In this document: piece after piece, positions 18,550-26,570 of the stretch
Layout of the letters: each line of letters begins with the position of its first letter
Position numbering within the stretch: position 1 is the stretch's first letter
Assembly: GCA_947177225.1 (NCBI GenBank)
Contig: CAMWTS010000001.1
Coordinates: 62,001-126,000, forward strand
DNA length: 64,000 nt
Direction: 5' to 3'
DNA from: an uncultured Alistipes sp.
GTDB taxonomy: Bacteria; Bacteroidota; Bacteroidia; Bacteroidales; Rikenellaceae
Notes under the pieces: generated by a model
What the model saw: the letters and a program-made list of their open reading frames with translations, nothing else
What the model was told of the DNA's origin: nothing
The model's database searches: none
Program-made: the position numbers and the translations under genes

Positions 18550-18591
18550 CGCATAATCGTTATCTTTGTCAAAACAGATAACGATTATGCG
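18550..18591. promoter_or_regulatory. Perfect 16-bp inverted repeat spanning promoter and start codon
   Basis: CGCATAATCGTTATCT (18550-18565) and AGATAACGATTATGCG (18576-18591) are exact reverse complements separated by 10 bases. The left arm holds the first half of the -7 box TATCTTTG (18561-18568); the right arm contains the ATG of the following gene. The expected transcription start is between the arms, so this acts as a DNA element (operator) more likely than an mRNA hairpin. Confidence 0.7.
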
Positions 18592-20698
18592 TATAAAATT
18601 ATTCGCGGTGCTGCTGTTGTTCGCAACCGCCATTCAAAACGTCAATTCAAGCCCTGTATGGACATGGCCGGTCGCCGGCAAGCAAAGCGGAAGCAACATT
18701 TCGTACCGACCGCAACAATACATCGACAAGGAGCACAACACAGCCTCCATGTTTATCGATTGCCGCGAAGGAGAACAGATCCTGTCGCCGGTCGACGGAG
18801 TAATCACAGCACTCTGCATATGTCGCGCACGCGCGCTCACATATAATCAAGTATATCAATACGATCCCGGCAAAGAACTGCGACCGCAAGCGGAACGCAT
18901 AGCAGCAGAATCGGGACAATCGGCAGACAGCAAATATTTGTGCGGCGTAATATCCATACGGCTCGACGACGGACGCACGCTGACAATATCCGGAATAGAC
19001 ATTGCACCCGGATTCAAAACCGGCCAGCAGATACACCGCTCGGACAAGATCGGAACTGCCGGATACAGCTACGAGAAAATAGGATCGCCATCGATATGTA
19101 TAAACGTATCGGATCAAAACCACAGAGTGTCCGATCCGATGTCGCCGTTCGGAATCCCCTCGACATTTATTCCGCCGACAAGCATCGCTGTCAGGCAAAC
19201 CTTTACAGCCGATCAGGCGCGACGCGACATACTTTCGATCACAGCCGTATTGAAAGAGGCCTATCCGTCGCTCGACGATTTGATAACAGCCGAAGAGTTC
19301 GACGAATTCGAAAAGCAGATGCTCGACTCGGTGGCAGGCGGCATATCGCGCAAAAAACTGTATCGGTTAATGCAACAACTTCAAGGCCGCATTCACGACT
19401 CCCACATATATCTGTATCCCGACGAGGAGGGACGGGCTGATCGGGTACCGCAAAACAACTACCCGCAGATATTTTCAGGCTGGATCGACGGAGAGTGCCG
19501 CGTCACGATGACCACACAAAAATATGCTTCGCTGTTAGGCCGGCGCATCATGCGCATAAACGGCGAGAGTGCCGATTCGATACGCATGCGAATCGAATCG
19601 AGAATCGGCGGCTACGACGGCCGTATCGAAAGCGTATTGGAGGAGCGGCTGGCAATATACAGCACAAGTGTACTGAACGACGCATGCGACGTAGATCTTG
19701 TCTTGGACGACGGCAGCAGAATAGAGGCCAAGGGCATACGGGGCTTCAATCCGTCCAACTTCACGTCGACGTATATGAACTACCTCCTCGAAAACCGCAA
19801 CCACCAAGGCAATCTCTCTCTGCGAATGATCGATGACTCGGTGGCATACATGGGTATATCCACATTCCAGCTGAACAACGTAGAGACCGACCGAATAATT
19901 TCGTTCATCGACTCGGTGGCCGACGTACCGGCAATGATAATCGACCTTCGCAACAACGGCGGCGGCGACACGAAAGTGCTCAACCGTATCCTCGCATCGA
20001 TACTCAATGCGCCGAGCCGTGCCAAAGGCGACATAATGCAGGTAAAACAGCGCGGCAACTTCTCGTCATTCCGGGATTGCTGCCTGAACTATCCCGACAC
20101 GATCGACATATTTCCGCAATATGCGGCAAAAGAGGGTGCCGATGGTTTTTACGACGAAATGCACTCCGACCGCATGCCGATCGACACGGCCGTAAACTAC
20201 AAAGGCCGCGTATACGTACTGACGAACTCTTCGTCGTGCTCGGCGGCAACGATATTTCCCGCCGAGATCGTACGCAACCGCCGAGGCGTTGTCGTAGGCC
20301 GCGAAACCGGAACCGCATATCATTTCATGACAGCATACAAATTCGCAGACATACGCCTGCCGGAATCCGGATTCCAGTGGCAAATACCGCTTGTAAAGAT
20401 CATCTACGACACGACTCGCTGCGAACGACTGCCCGATGGCCGCGGCGTGATGCCCGATTATCCGGTCGATCTGACATTCGACGAGATATACAACCGTCCG
20501 GACTCGATACTTCGATATGCGTTGAAACTGATCGAAGAGGGTCGATACATCAGCGAAGACGATCCGTTCGCCGCCATAGACATGGCCGACGATACCCGAC
20601 ACGAGCAAAGCGGACTGTCGCAATGGCTGTGGATAGCGGCGATAATTGTGGCCGCAGCGACATCGACCATCGCAATCATACGGCGCAGGCGCAAATAA
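18587..20698 (+). CDS. Secreted degenerate LytM (M23-like) domain fused to an S41 protease domain, C-terminally anchored
   Basis: ATG 18587 gives a signal peptide (MRIKLFAVLLLFATAIQNVNSS) and 703 residues. Residues about 23 to 190 resemble a LytM/M23 fold (WTWPVAGKQSG, EQILSPVDGVITAL, GQQIHRSDKIGTAGYS), but the HxxxD site reads SMFID and the HLH motif reads SICIN, so both zinc sites look lost. Residues about 210 to 660 are an S41 (C-terminal-processing) peptidase: VAYMGISTFQLNN, AMIIDLRNNGGGDTKV and the nucleophile Ser in TNSSSCSAATIFPAEI. A C-terminal helix (WLWIAAIIVAAATSTIAII) followed by RRRRK should anchor it in the inner membrane with the enzyme in the periplasm. No PDZ domain is apparent. 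It may bind peptidoglycan and cleave proteins; that is inference. Confidence 0.8.
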   Translation: MRIKLFAVLLLFATAIQNVNSSPVWTWPVAGKQSGSNISYRPQQYIDKEHNTASMFIDCREGEQILSPVDGVITALCICRARALTYNQVYQYDPGKELRPQAERIAAESGQSADSKYLCGVISIRLDDGRTLTISGIDIAPGFKTGQQIHRSDKIGTAGYSYEKIGSPSICINVSDQNHRVSDPMSPFGIPSTFIPPTSIAVRQTFTADQARRDILSITAVLKEAYPSLDDLITAEEFDEFEKQMLDSVAGGISRKKLYRLMQQLQGRIHDSHIYLYPDEEGRADRVPQNNYPQIFSGWIDGECRVTMTTQKYASLLGRRIMRINGESADSIRMRIESRIGGYDGRIESVLEERLAIYSTSVLNDACDVDLVLDDGSRIEAKGIRGFNPSNFTSTYMNYLLENRNHQGNLSLRMIDDSVAYMGISTFQLNNVETDRIISFIDSVADVPAMIIDLRNNGGGDTKVLNRILASILNAPSRAKGDIMQVKQRGNFSSFRDCCLNYPDTIDIFPQYAAKEGADGFYDEMHSDRMPIDTAVNYKGRVYVLTNSSSCSAATIFPAEIVRNRRGVVVGRETGTAYHFMTAYKFADIRLPESGFQWQIPLVKIIYDTTRCERLPDGRGVMPDYPVDLTFDEIYNRPDSILRYALKLIEEGRYISEDDPFAAIDMADDTRHEQSGLSQWLWIAAIIVAAATSTIAIIRRRRK

Positions 20699-20718
20699 AT
20701 CCCCCCCCTCTTCGTCAG

Positions 20719-20748
20719 GCCGAGCGCAGAACCGAATCGGTTCGAGCC
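20719..20748. repeat. Dispersed palindromic repeat, copy D
   Basis: GCCGAGCGCAGAACCGAATCGGTTCGAGC is close to the reverse complement of the repeat in the dnaE leader (GCCGAGCGCAGAGCCGTATTTGTCCGAGC). It lies between convergent genes. Its inner part, GAACCGAATCGGTTC, is an odd-length palindrome around a central A. Confidence 0.5.
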
Positions 20749-20761
20749 GGTCGAACAAACG

Positions 20762-20796
20762 AAAATGGCTGTCGATGTCGATCGGCAGCCATTTTT
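20762..20796. terminator. Bidirectional terminator between LytM-S41 and M20 peptidase genes
   Basis: AAAATGGCTG (20762-20771) pairs with CAGCCATTTT (20786-20795). A/T runs on both sides serve both convergent genes. The loop region can extend the stem partly. Confidence 0.8.
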
Positions 20797-20818
20797 AAGA
20801 AATCATGTACGGACGGAA

Positions 20819-22183
20819 TTACATCTCTGCAAAGTAACGGTAGAAGAGCGGAATAGTCTCCACACCGCGGAAGAACTGATCCAGACCATAGCTCTCGTTG
20901 GGAGAGTGTATGGCATCTTTCGACAGTCCGAAGCCGAGCAGGATCGACTTTATTCCGAGTATGCGTTCGAATCCGCTGATTATCGGAATCGATCCGCCGG
21001 AATAGAATGGCAGCGGCTTTTGTCCGAAGCTCTCTGTCACAGCCCGCTCTGCTGCACGATAGGCCGGCAGATCGGTCGGAGAGACATAAGGCGCGCCGCC
21101 GTGCAAGAACTTCACATCGACGCGAACGCTCGCCGGAGCGATAGCACGGAAATGTTTCTCAAAGAGTTCGGCGATTTTATTGAAGTCTTGATTCGGCACA
21201 AGACGCATAGAGATCTTGGCCGAAGCACGCGACGGAATAATGGTTTTTGTACCTTCGTCTATATATCCGCCCCATATGCCGTTGACATCGAGCGACGGAC
21301 GAATACCGGTGCGTTCGATGGTGGTATAACCCTCCTCACCGGCGACATCGCATATATCGATCGAGCGTTTGTAGTCATCGAGCGAGAATGGCGCCTCGTT
21401 AAGGGCACGACGCTCCTCGTCGCTAAGAACCCGTACATCATCGTAGAATCCGGGAATGGTGACACGGCCGTTATCGTCGACAAGCGATGACACCAGGCGG
21501 GTCAGCACATTGGCAGGATTGGCAACGGCACCGCCATAGAGCCCGGAGTGAAGATCCTTATCCGGACCCACAACCTCTACCTGCATATAAGTTATTCCTC
21601 GCAAACCGCAGGTAATAGACGGTTTGTCCATGCCGATCATCGAGGTGTCGGATACCAGTATAACATCGGCCTTCAACATTTCGCGATTCTCCTCGCAGAA
21701 CTTGTACAGACTGCCCGACCCGATCTCCTCTTCGCCTTCGAGCATGAATTTAACATTGCACGGCAATGAGTCGGTGGCGCACATAGCCTCGAAAGCCTTG
21801 GCGTGCATATAGAGCTGCCCCTTGTCATCGTCGGCACCGCGGCACCATATACGGCCGTCGGCAATCACCGGCTCGAACGGCTCGGTTCGCCACTCGTCGA
21901 CGGGGTCGACCGGCATCACATCGTAGTGTCCGTACACCAAAACGGTCTTGGCCGCAGGATCGACGATCTTCTCGGCAAAAACCACCGGATTGCCGTCGGT
22001 AGGCATGACATCGGCATGGTCGGCACCCGATTTCACCAATGCCGCAGCCAGCCACTCGGCACAGCGCTGCATATCCGCCTTGTGCGACGACTGTGCACTG
22101 ATCGAAGGAATGCGCAGTAAATCGAACAGCTCGTCGAGAAAACGCTCGCGATTCTGCTCTATGTAACTCTTGATCTTGTCCAT
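20819..22183 (-). CDS. M20-family dipeptidase/carboxypeptidase
   Basis: The track start (22279) overlaps glmM; the second Met at 22183 gives MDKIKSYIEQNRERFLDELF, the usual start, and 454 residues. The zinc-site motifs are YGHYDVMPVDPVDEW (His, then Asp), GADDDKGQLYMH (bridging Asp) and MLEGEEEIGS (catalytic Glu pair); the late His is in KDAIHSPNESYG. A dimerisation domain is inserted from about residue 200 to 310. The enzyme likely cleaves dipeptides or short peptides in the cytoplasm. It lies 34 bases downstream of glmM on the same strand and may be cotranscribed. Substrate cannot be told from sequence. Confidence 0.92.
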   Translation of the reverse strand: MDKIKSYIEQNRERFLDELFDLLRIPSISAQSSHKADMQRCAEWLAAALVKSGADHADVMPTDGNPVVFAEKIVDPAAKTVLVYGHYDVMPVDPVDEWRTEPFEPVIADGRIWCRGADDDKGQLYMHAKAFEAMCATDSLPCNVKFMLEGEEEIGSGSLYKFCEENREMLKADVILVSDTSMIGMDKPSITCGLRGITYMQVEVVGPDKDLHSGLYGGAVANPANVLTRLVSSLVDDNGRVTIPGFYDDVRVLSDEERRALNEAPFSLDDYKRSIDICDVAGEEGYTTIERTGIRPSLDVNGIWGGYIDEGTKTIIPSRASAKISMRLVPNQDFNKIAELFEKHFRAIAPASVRVDVKFLHGGAPYVSPTDLPAYRAAERAVTESFGQKPLPFYSGGSIPIISGFERILGIKSILLGFGLSKDAIHSPNESYGLDQFFRGVETIPLFYRYFAEM

Positions 22184-22217
22184 AATATATTGAAGTTTTA
22201 GGTTTGGAACCAACACT

Positions 22218-23609
22218 CTACAAATCGCAAATCTCCTCGATCTCAGCGATGAAGCGTTTGGCCAGCGCATCGGCCTCATTCATCGTATGAGCCTCGGTAT
22301 ATATACGAATAATAGGCTCGGTATTCGACTTGCGAAGATGAACCCAACAATCTGCGAAATCGATCTTTACGCCGTCTATATCATTCACATTCTCGCCTGC
22401 GTAACGATTCTTCATCTCACACAGAACCTTATCGACATCGATGCTCGGCGTAAGCTGAATCTTGTTTTTAGAAGCGAAATATGCCGGATATGTACGACGC
22501 AATTCGGTCATGGTCATGCCGAGCCGAGAGAAATAGGTCAGAAACAAGGCCACGCCTACCAATGCGTCGCGGCCATAGTGCAGTTCGGGATAGATCACAC
22601 CGCCGTTGCCCTCGCCGCCGATAACGGCACCGGTCTCTTTCATCTTGGCAACGACATTGACCTCACCTACCGCCGACGCAGCATATGTGCAACCGTCGTA
22701 ACGCTCCGTCACATCACGCAAGGCGCGCGACGAACTGAGGTTCGAAACCGTATTGCCGGGCGTATGCGCCAGCACATAGTCGGCCACAGCCACAAGAGTA
22801 TACTCCTCGACGAACATCGAACCGTCCTCGCTGACAAATGCCAGTCGGTCGACGTCTGGATCGACCACGACACCCAAATCTGCCTTGTGTTCGACGATCG
22901 CCTGAGAAATCTGAGTCAGATTCTCGGGCAGCGGTTCCGGATTATGGGCGAATTCGCCCGTAGGCTCGCAGTTGAGCTCGACCACTTCGCAACCCAACTC
23001 GCGCAACAATTTGGGAATCACGATACCGCCAACAGAGTTGACCGCATCGACCACCACCTTGAAACGACGCTTGCGCACCGACTCGACATCGACCAGCGGC
23101 AATGCAAGAACCTGCTTTATATGTTCGTCGTTAAACGGCTCTCGGCTAATAACTTTACCGATGCTGTCTATCTCTGGAAATACAAAGTCCGCATCTTCTG
23201 CCAACGCAAGCACGCGCTTGCCCTCGGCATCGTTAAGAAATTCACCCTTCTCGTTGAGCAGCTTCAATGCGTTCCACTGCCGGGGGTTGTGAGAAGCAGT
23301 GATTATTATGCCGCCATCGGCCTTATGCGTTATGACCGCCATCTCCGTACCTGGGGTCGTGCACAGCCCCACATTGATGACATCGGCGCCGCAACCGAGC
23401 AAAGTACCTTCGATAATGTCGTCGACCATGGTGCCGGAGATACGGGCATCGCGCCCCACGACGATCGTCAATCGCCGGCCTGCGTTTTTCTCCGAAAGAA
23501 AGCGCACATATGCCGTGGCAAATTTAACTATGTCGATAGGCGTAAGATTGTCGCCCTGAGCACCGCCGATGGTGCCGCGAATACCGGAAATCGATTTTAT
23601 CAATGTCAT
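22218..23609 (-). CDS. glmM: Phosphoglucosamine mutase (phosphohexomutase family)
   Basis: I start at ATG 23609 (MTLIKSISGIRGTIGGAQG), the conserved Bacteroidales start; the track version adds 17 residues from the promoter. The 463-residue protein has the phosphoserine loop TASHNPRQWNALKLL, the Mg loop DPDVDRLAFV, the sugar loop GEGNGGVIYPELHYG and the phosphate loop KSNTEPIIRIYTEA. It most likely interconverts glucosamine-6-phosphate and glucosamine-1-phosphate for UDP-GlcNAc synthesis. A phosphomannomutase activity is the alternative, since the sugar loop is not the classic GEQSGH. Confidence 0.88.
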   Translation of the reverse strand: MTLIKSISGIRGTIGGAQGDNLTPIDIVKFATAYVRFLSEKNAGRRLTIVVGRDARISGTMVDDIIEGTLLGCGADVINVGLCTTPGTEMAVITHKADGGIIITASHNPRQWNALKLLNEKGEFLNDAEGKRVLALAEDADFVFPEIDSIGKVISREPFNDEHIKQVLALPLVDVESVRKRRFKVVVDAVNSVGGIVIPKLLRELGCEVVELNCEPTGEFAHNPEPLPENLTQISQAIVEHKADLGVVVDPDVDRLAFVSEDGSMFVEEYTLVAVADYVLAHTPGNTVSNLSSSRALRDVTERYDGCTYAASAVGEVNVVAKMKETGAVIGGEGNGGVIYPELHYGRDALVGVALFLTYFSRLGMTMTELRRTYPAYFASKNKIQLTPSIDVDKVLCEMKNRYAGENVNDIDGVKIDFADCWVHLRKSNTEPIIRIYTEAHTMNEADALAKRFIAEIEEICDL

Positions 23610-23662
23610 ATCAGTAGTATGTGTTGAAAAATTTTTAACCGAAATATTTTTGCAATTCAATA

Positions 23663-23670
23663 CAAAAGTA
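23663..23670 (-). promoter_or_regulatory. -7 box for glmM
   Basis: TACTTTTG on the minus strand fits TAnnTTTG, 53 bases before the glmM ATG. The 110-base gap also has to serve the divergent phosphorylase gene and is very A/T rich. Confidence 0.45.
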
Positions 23671-23719
23671 TTAATTTTACACTAATATTTACAGTAAAAA
23701 AACATAAAATTATCGAAAT

Positions 23720-24595
23720 ATGAGAGTTATTCCCTCTTCTGAGCTGATTATCAATGATGACGGCTCGATTTTTCATCTGCATCTGTTGCCCGAGCAACTG
23801 GCCGACATTGTTATCCTGGTAGGCGATCCCGGCCGGGTGGCCATGGTATCGAGTTTTTTCGATCATATAGAATGCAACGTCTCGAACCGCGAGTTCAACA
23901 CCGTGACGGGTACATATAAAGGCAAGCGCATGACCGTTATGTCGACCGGTATCGGCATCGGCAACATCGATATCAGCGTAACCGAACTGGACGCTTTGGC
24001 TAATGTCGATTTCAAGACACGGCAGGCCAAGGAGACGTTCCGCCAGCTGACACTCGTACGCCTGGGCACATCGGGTGCGATTCAGCCGGACATCAAGGTG
24101 GGCGACTTCGTATATTCGCGCACGTCGGTAGGTTTCGACGGACTGCTCAACTACTACAAGGGTCGCAACGATGTCTGTGATTTGGAGATCGAGCAGGCTT
24201 TCATGAAGCATACCGGCTGGAACGAACTGCTGCCGAAGCCCTATTTCATCGACTCGGACAAAGAGCTTTGGGAGCTGTTCAAGGACTCTGTGGTGGAGGG
24301 TATGACCATTGCCGCTCCGGGCTTCTACGCACCCCAGGGTCGCTGGGTGCGCCTCGAACCGCAAGACGCCAAACTCAACGAGAAGATCGAATCGTTCGAT
24401 TACAACGGCCGCCGCATCACCAACTTCGAGATGGAGGGTTCCGCACTGGCCGGTCTGGCCGCACTGATGGGGCACCGCGCCACGACGATATGCACCATTA
24501 TTGCACAACGCATAGCACTCAATGCCTGCACCGACTACAAGCCTTTCGTGCGCCAGATGATACAGATGGCTCTCGACAAACTGGCAACGTTGTAA
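23720..24595 (+). CDS. Nucleoside phosphorylase (uridine phosphorylase-like)
   Basis: The 291-residue protein belongs to the PNP/UDP phosphorylase superfamily. It shows the phosphate loop VGDPGRVAMV, MSTGIGIGNIDI, LVRLGTSGAIQPDIKVGD and the ribose-binding NFEMEGSALAGLAALMGH. It cleaves a nucleoside with phosphate to base and ribose-1-phosphate in salvage. The distribution of motifs is closer to uridine phosphorylase than to DeoD, but the base preference is uncertain. dnaN follows after 50 bases. Confidence 0.9.
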   Translation: MRVIPSSELIINDDGSIFHLHLLPEQLADIVILVGDPGRVAMVSSFFDHIECNVSNREFNTVTGTYKGKRMTVMSTGIGIGNIDISVTELDALANVDFKTRQAKETFRQLTLVRLGTSGAIQPDIKVGDFVYSRTSVGFDGLLNYYKGRNDVCDLEIEQAFMKHTGWNELLPKPYFIDSDKELWELFKDSVVEGMTIAAPGFYAPQGRWVRLEPQDAKLNEKIESFDYNGRRITNFEMEGSALAGLAALMGHRATTICTIIAQRIALNACTDYKPFVRQMIQMALDKLATL

Positions 24596-24645
24596 TCGGC
24601 ATAATCGGTGCGTTATACATATAGAAATTTAAATTTATAAGAAAT

Positions 24646-25773
24646 ATGAAATTTACAGTATCAAGTTCAGCTCTTCTGTCGCTGCTGGCAACCACAGGCA
24701 AGGTAATCAGCAATAAAAACACGCTTCCCATTCTCGATTACTTCCGCATGGAGCTTAAAGACGGCGAGTTGACGGTAACCACATCGGATCTGGAAACCAC
24801 ACTGATCGGCTCGCTGACGGTAGATCAGATGGAGAGCGACGGTGTCATTGCCGCTCCGGCAAAACTGATGCTCGACTCACTTAAAGAGTTTCCTGAGATG
24901 CCGCTCGATATAGAGGTCAACGACAATACATGGGAGATCAAAATCAAATGGACAAGCGGATCGCTCTCAATTCCCGGAGCGAGTGCGGTCAGCTATCCTG
25001 CCGTGCAGTCGATAGGTGCCGAGCACAAACGAATAGAGTTGGAGGTCGACACGCTTATAGGCGGTATCAACAAGACCATATTCGCTACGGCCGACGATGA
25101 GTTGCGTCCGGTCATGAACGGCGTATATTTCAATTTCGATCCGGAGGCAATCACTTTCGTAGCCACCGATGCCCACAAGCTCGTGAAATTCTCGTCGGAG
25201 GGCGCAACATGCGATTTCACCTCGTCGCTCATTCTGCCAAAGAAGCCGGCCAACCTGCTCAAAAACCTTTTGCTCAAAGAGGAGGGCAGCATAGCCGTAT
25301 CGTTCGATGCCAAAAACGTGATATTCGAGCTTAAATCGCATACGCTCGTATGCCGGCTCATCGAAGGCAACTATCCCAACTACAACGCCGTAATCCCGAC
25401 AGCCAACCCCAACAAGGTGCTGGTCGACAGAGTGGAGCTGGTAAACGGCATCAAGCGCGTGGCCGTATGTTCCAACCCGACAACCAACCTTATCCGCATG
25501 GATATAGGCGACAACAAGATCAATCTGACGGCGCAGGATATCGACTTCTCGGTATCGGCCAACGAGAGCATCAATTGCAGCTACGACGGTCAGCCCGTAA
25601 CGATAGGCTTCAAATCGACTTTCCTCGTGGAGATATTGTCGAACATCGACACCCCGACCGTCTCGGTCGAGCTGGCCGATTCGACACGCGCAGGAGTATT
25701 CAAGCCCGTATATGACGACAAACAGAGCTGTTCGGTTCTGATGCTGCTCATGCCTATGATGATAAATGCGTAA
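24646..25773 (+). CDS. dnaN: DNA polymerase III beta subunit (sliding clamp)
   Basis: The 375-residue protein has the three-domain clamp pattern, starting MKFTVSSSALLSLLATTGKVISNKNTLPILDYF. It contains ATDAHKLVKF in the second domain, and the last domain ends VLMLLMPMMINA, matching the usual (V/L)MPM(R/M) tail. It encircles DNA and tethers DnaE and other partners. It heads a run of seven closely spaced genes on the plus strand (gaps of 2 to 21 bases). It is not next to dnaA here. Confidence 0.98.
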   Translation: MKFTVSSSALLSLLATTGKVISNKNTLPILDYFRMELKDGELTVTTSDLETTLIGSLTVDQMESDGVIAAPAKLMLDSLKEFPEMPLDIEVNDNTWEIKIKWTSGSLSIPGASAVSYPAVQSIGAEHKRIELEVDTLIGGINKTIFATADDELRPVMNGVYFNFDPEAITFVATDAHKLVKFSSEGATCDFTSSLILPKKPANLLKNLLLKEEGSIAVSFDAKNVIFELKSHTLVCRLIEGNYPNYNAVIPTANPNKVLVDRVELVNGIKRVAVCSNPTTNLIRMDIGDNKINLTAQDIDFSVSANESINCSYDGQPVTIGFKSTFLVEILSNIDTPTVSVELADSTRAGVFKPVYDDKQSCSVLMLLMPMMINA

Positions 25774-25794
25774 CGCACAATTCGATATACACAG

Positions 25795-26568
25795 ATGGAA
25801 TTGAAACTCAAACGCCCGATCGTCTTCTTCGACTTGGAGACGACGGGCGTTGATACTGCCCGCGACCGCATAGTCGAAATATCGATGATAAAGGTCATGC
25901 CCGACGGCGAACGGATCGTCAAGACCCGTCGTATAAATCCGGAGATGCATATTCCGGAGGAGGCTACCGCCGTGCACGGCATCACCGACGACGATGTCCG
26001 CGACTGTCCGCGTTTCGCTCAGGTGGCCAAATCGCTGGCGCAGTTCCTCGAAGGGTGCGATTTCGGCGGATTCAACTCCAACCGGTTCGATTTGCCCGTA
26101 CTCGTGGAGGAGTTCATGCGTGCAGGCGTAGATGTCAACTTCAAACGGCGCAGATTCGTCGACGTGCAGAACATATTTCACAAAATGGAACAGCGCACGC
26201 TGGTGGCCGCCTACAAATTCTATTGCGACAAGGACCTGACAGACGCGCACTCGGCCGAGGCCGATACGATGGCTACATACGAGGTGCTTAAAGCGCAGCT
26301 CGACCGCTATCCGGAGTTGCAGAACGACATAGATGCACTTGCAGATTTCTCGTCGCGTGGAGAGACGGCCGACTATGCAGGACGCATAGGCTACGACGAC
26401 AAGGGCGTGGAGGTGTTTACTTTCGGCAAGTACCGCGGCCGCAGTGTGGAACGAGTATTCGAGGAGGATCCGAGTTACTACACATGGATCATGAACGGCG
26501 ATTTCCCGCTCTATACAAAAAAGGTTATAACAGAGATAAGACTTCGAAAAAAGAGTTGCAAACAGTGA
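25795..26568 (+). CDS. DnaQ-like 3'-5' exonuclease
   Basis: The 257-residue product has an RNase T/DnaQ exonuclease fold: Exo I FFDLETTGVDTARDRIVEIS (DxE), the HGITDDDV segment, Exo II FNSNRFDLPVL and Exo III HSAEADTMATYEVL (HxxxxD). The C-terminal part (TFGKYRGRSVERVFEEDPSYYTWIM) resembles the extra module seen in exodeoxyribonuclease X-like proteins. It may proofread or trim DNA ends; whether it is the polymerase III epsilon subunit is unclear. It follows dnaN by 21 bases, supporting a replication or repair role. Confidence 0.9.
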   Translation: MELKLKRPIVFFDLETTGVDTARDRIVEISMIKVMPDGERIVKTRRINPEMHIPEEATAVHGITDDDVRDCPRFAQVAKSLAQFLEGCDFGGFNSNRFDLPVLVEEFMRAGVDVNFKRRRFVDVQNIFHKMEQRTLVAAYKFYCDKDLTDAHSAEADTMATYEVLKAQLDRYPELQNDIDALADFSSRGETADYAGRIGYDDKGVEVFTFGKYRGRSVERVFEEDPSYYTWIMNGDFPLYTKKVITEIRLRKKSCKQ

Positions 26569-26570
26569 CG

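Noticed and set aside
18550-18591. Invertible promoter at the LytM-S41 gene
   Set aside because: The 10-base gap between the arms is too short to carry a promoter that could be flipped, and no site-specific recombinase gene is nearby; an operator fits better.
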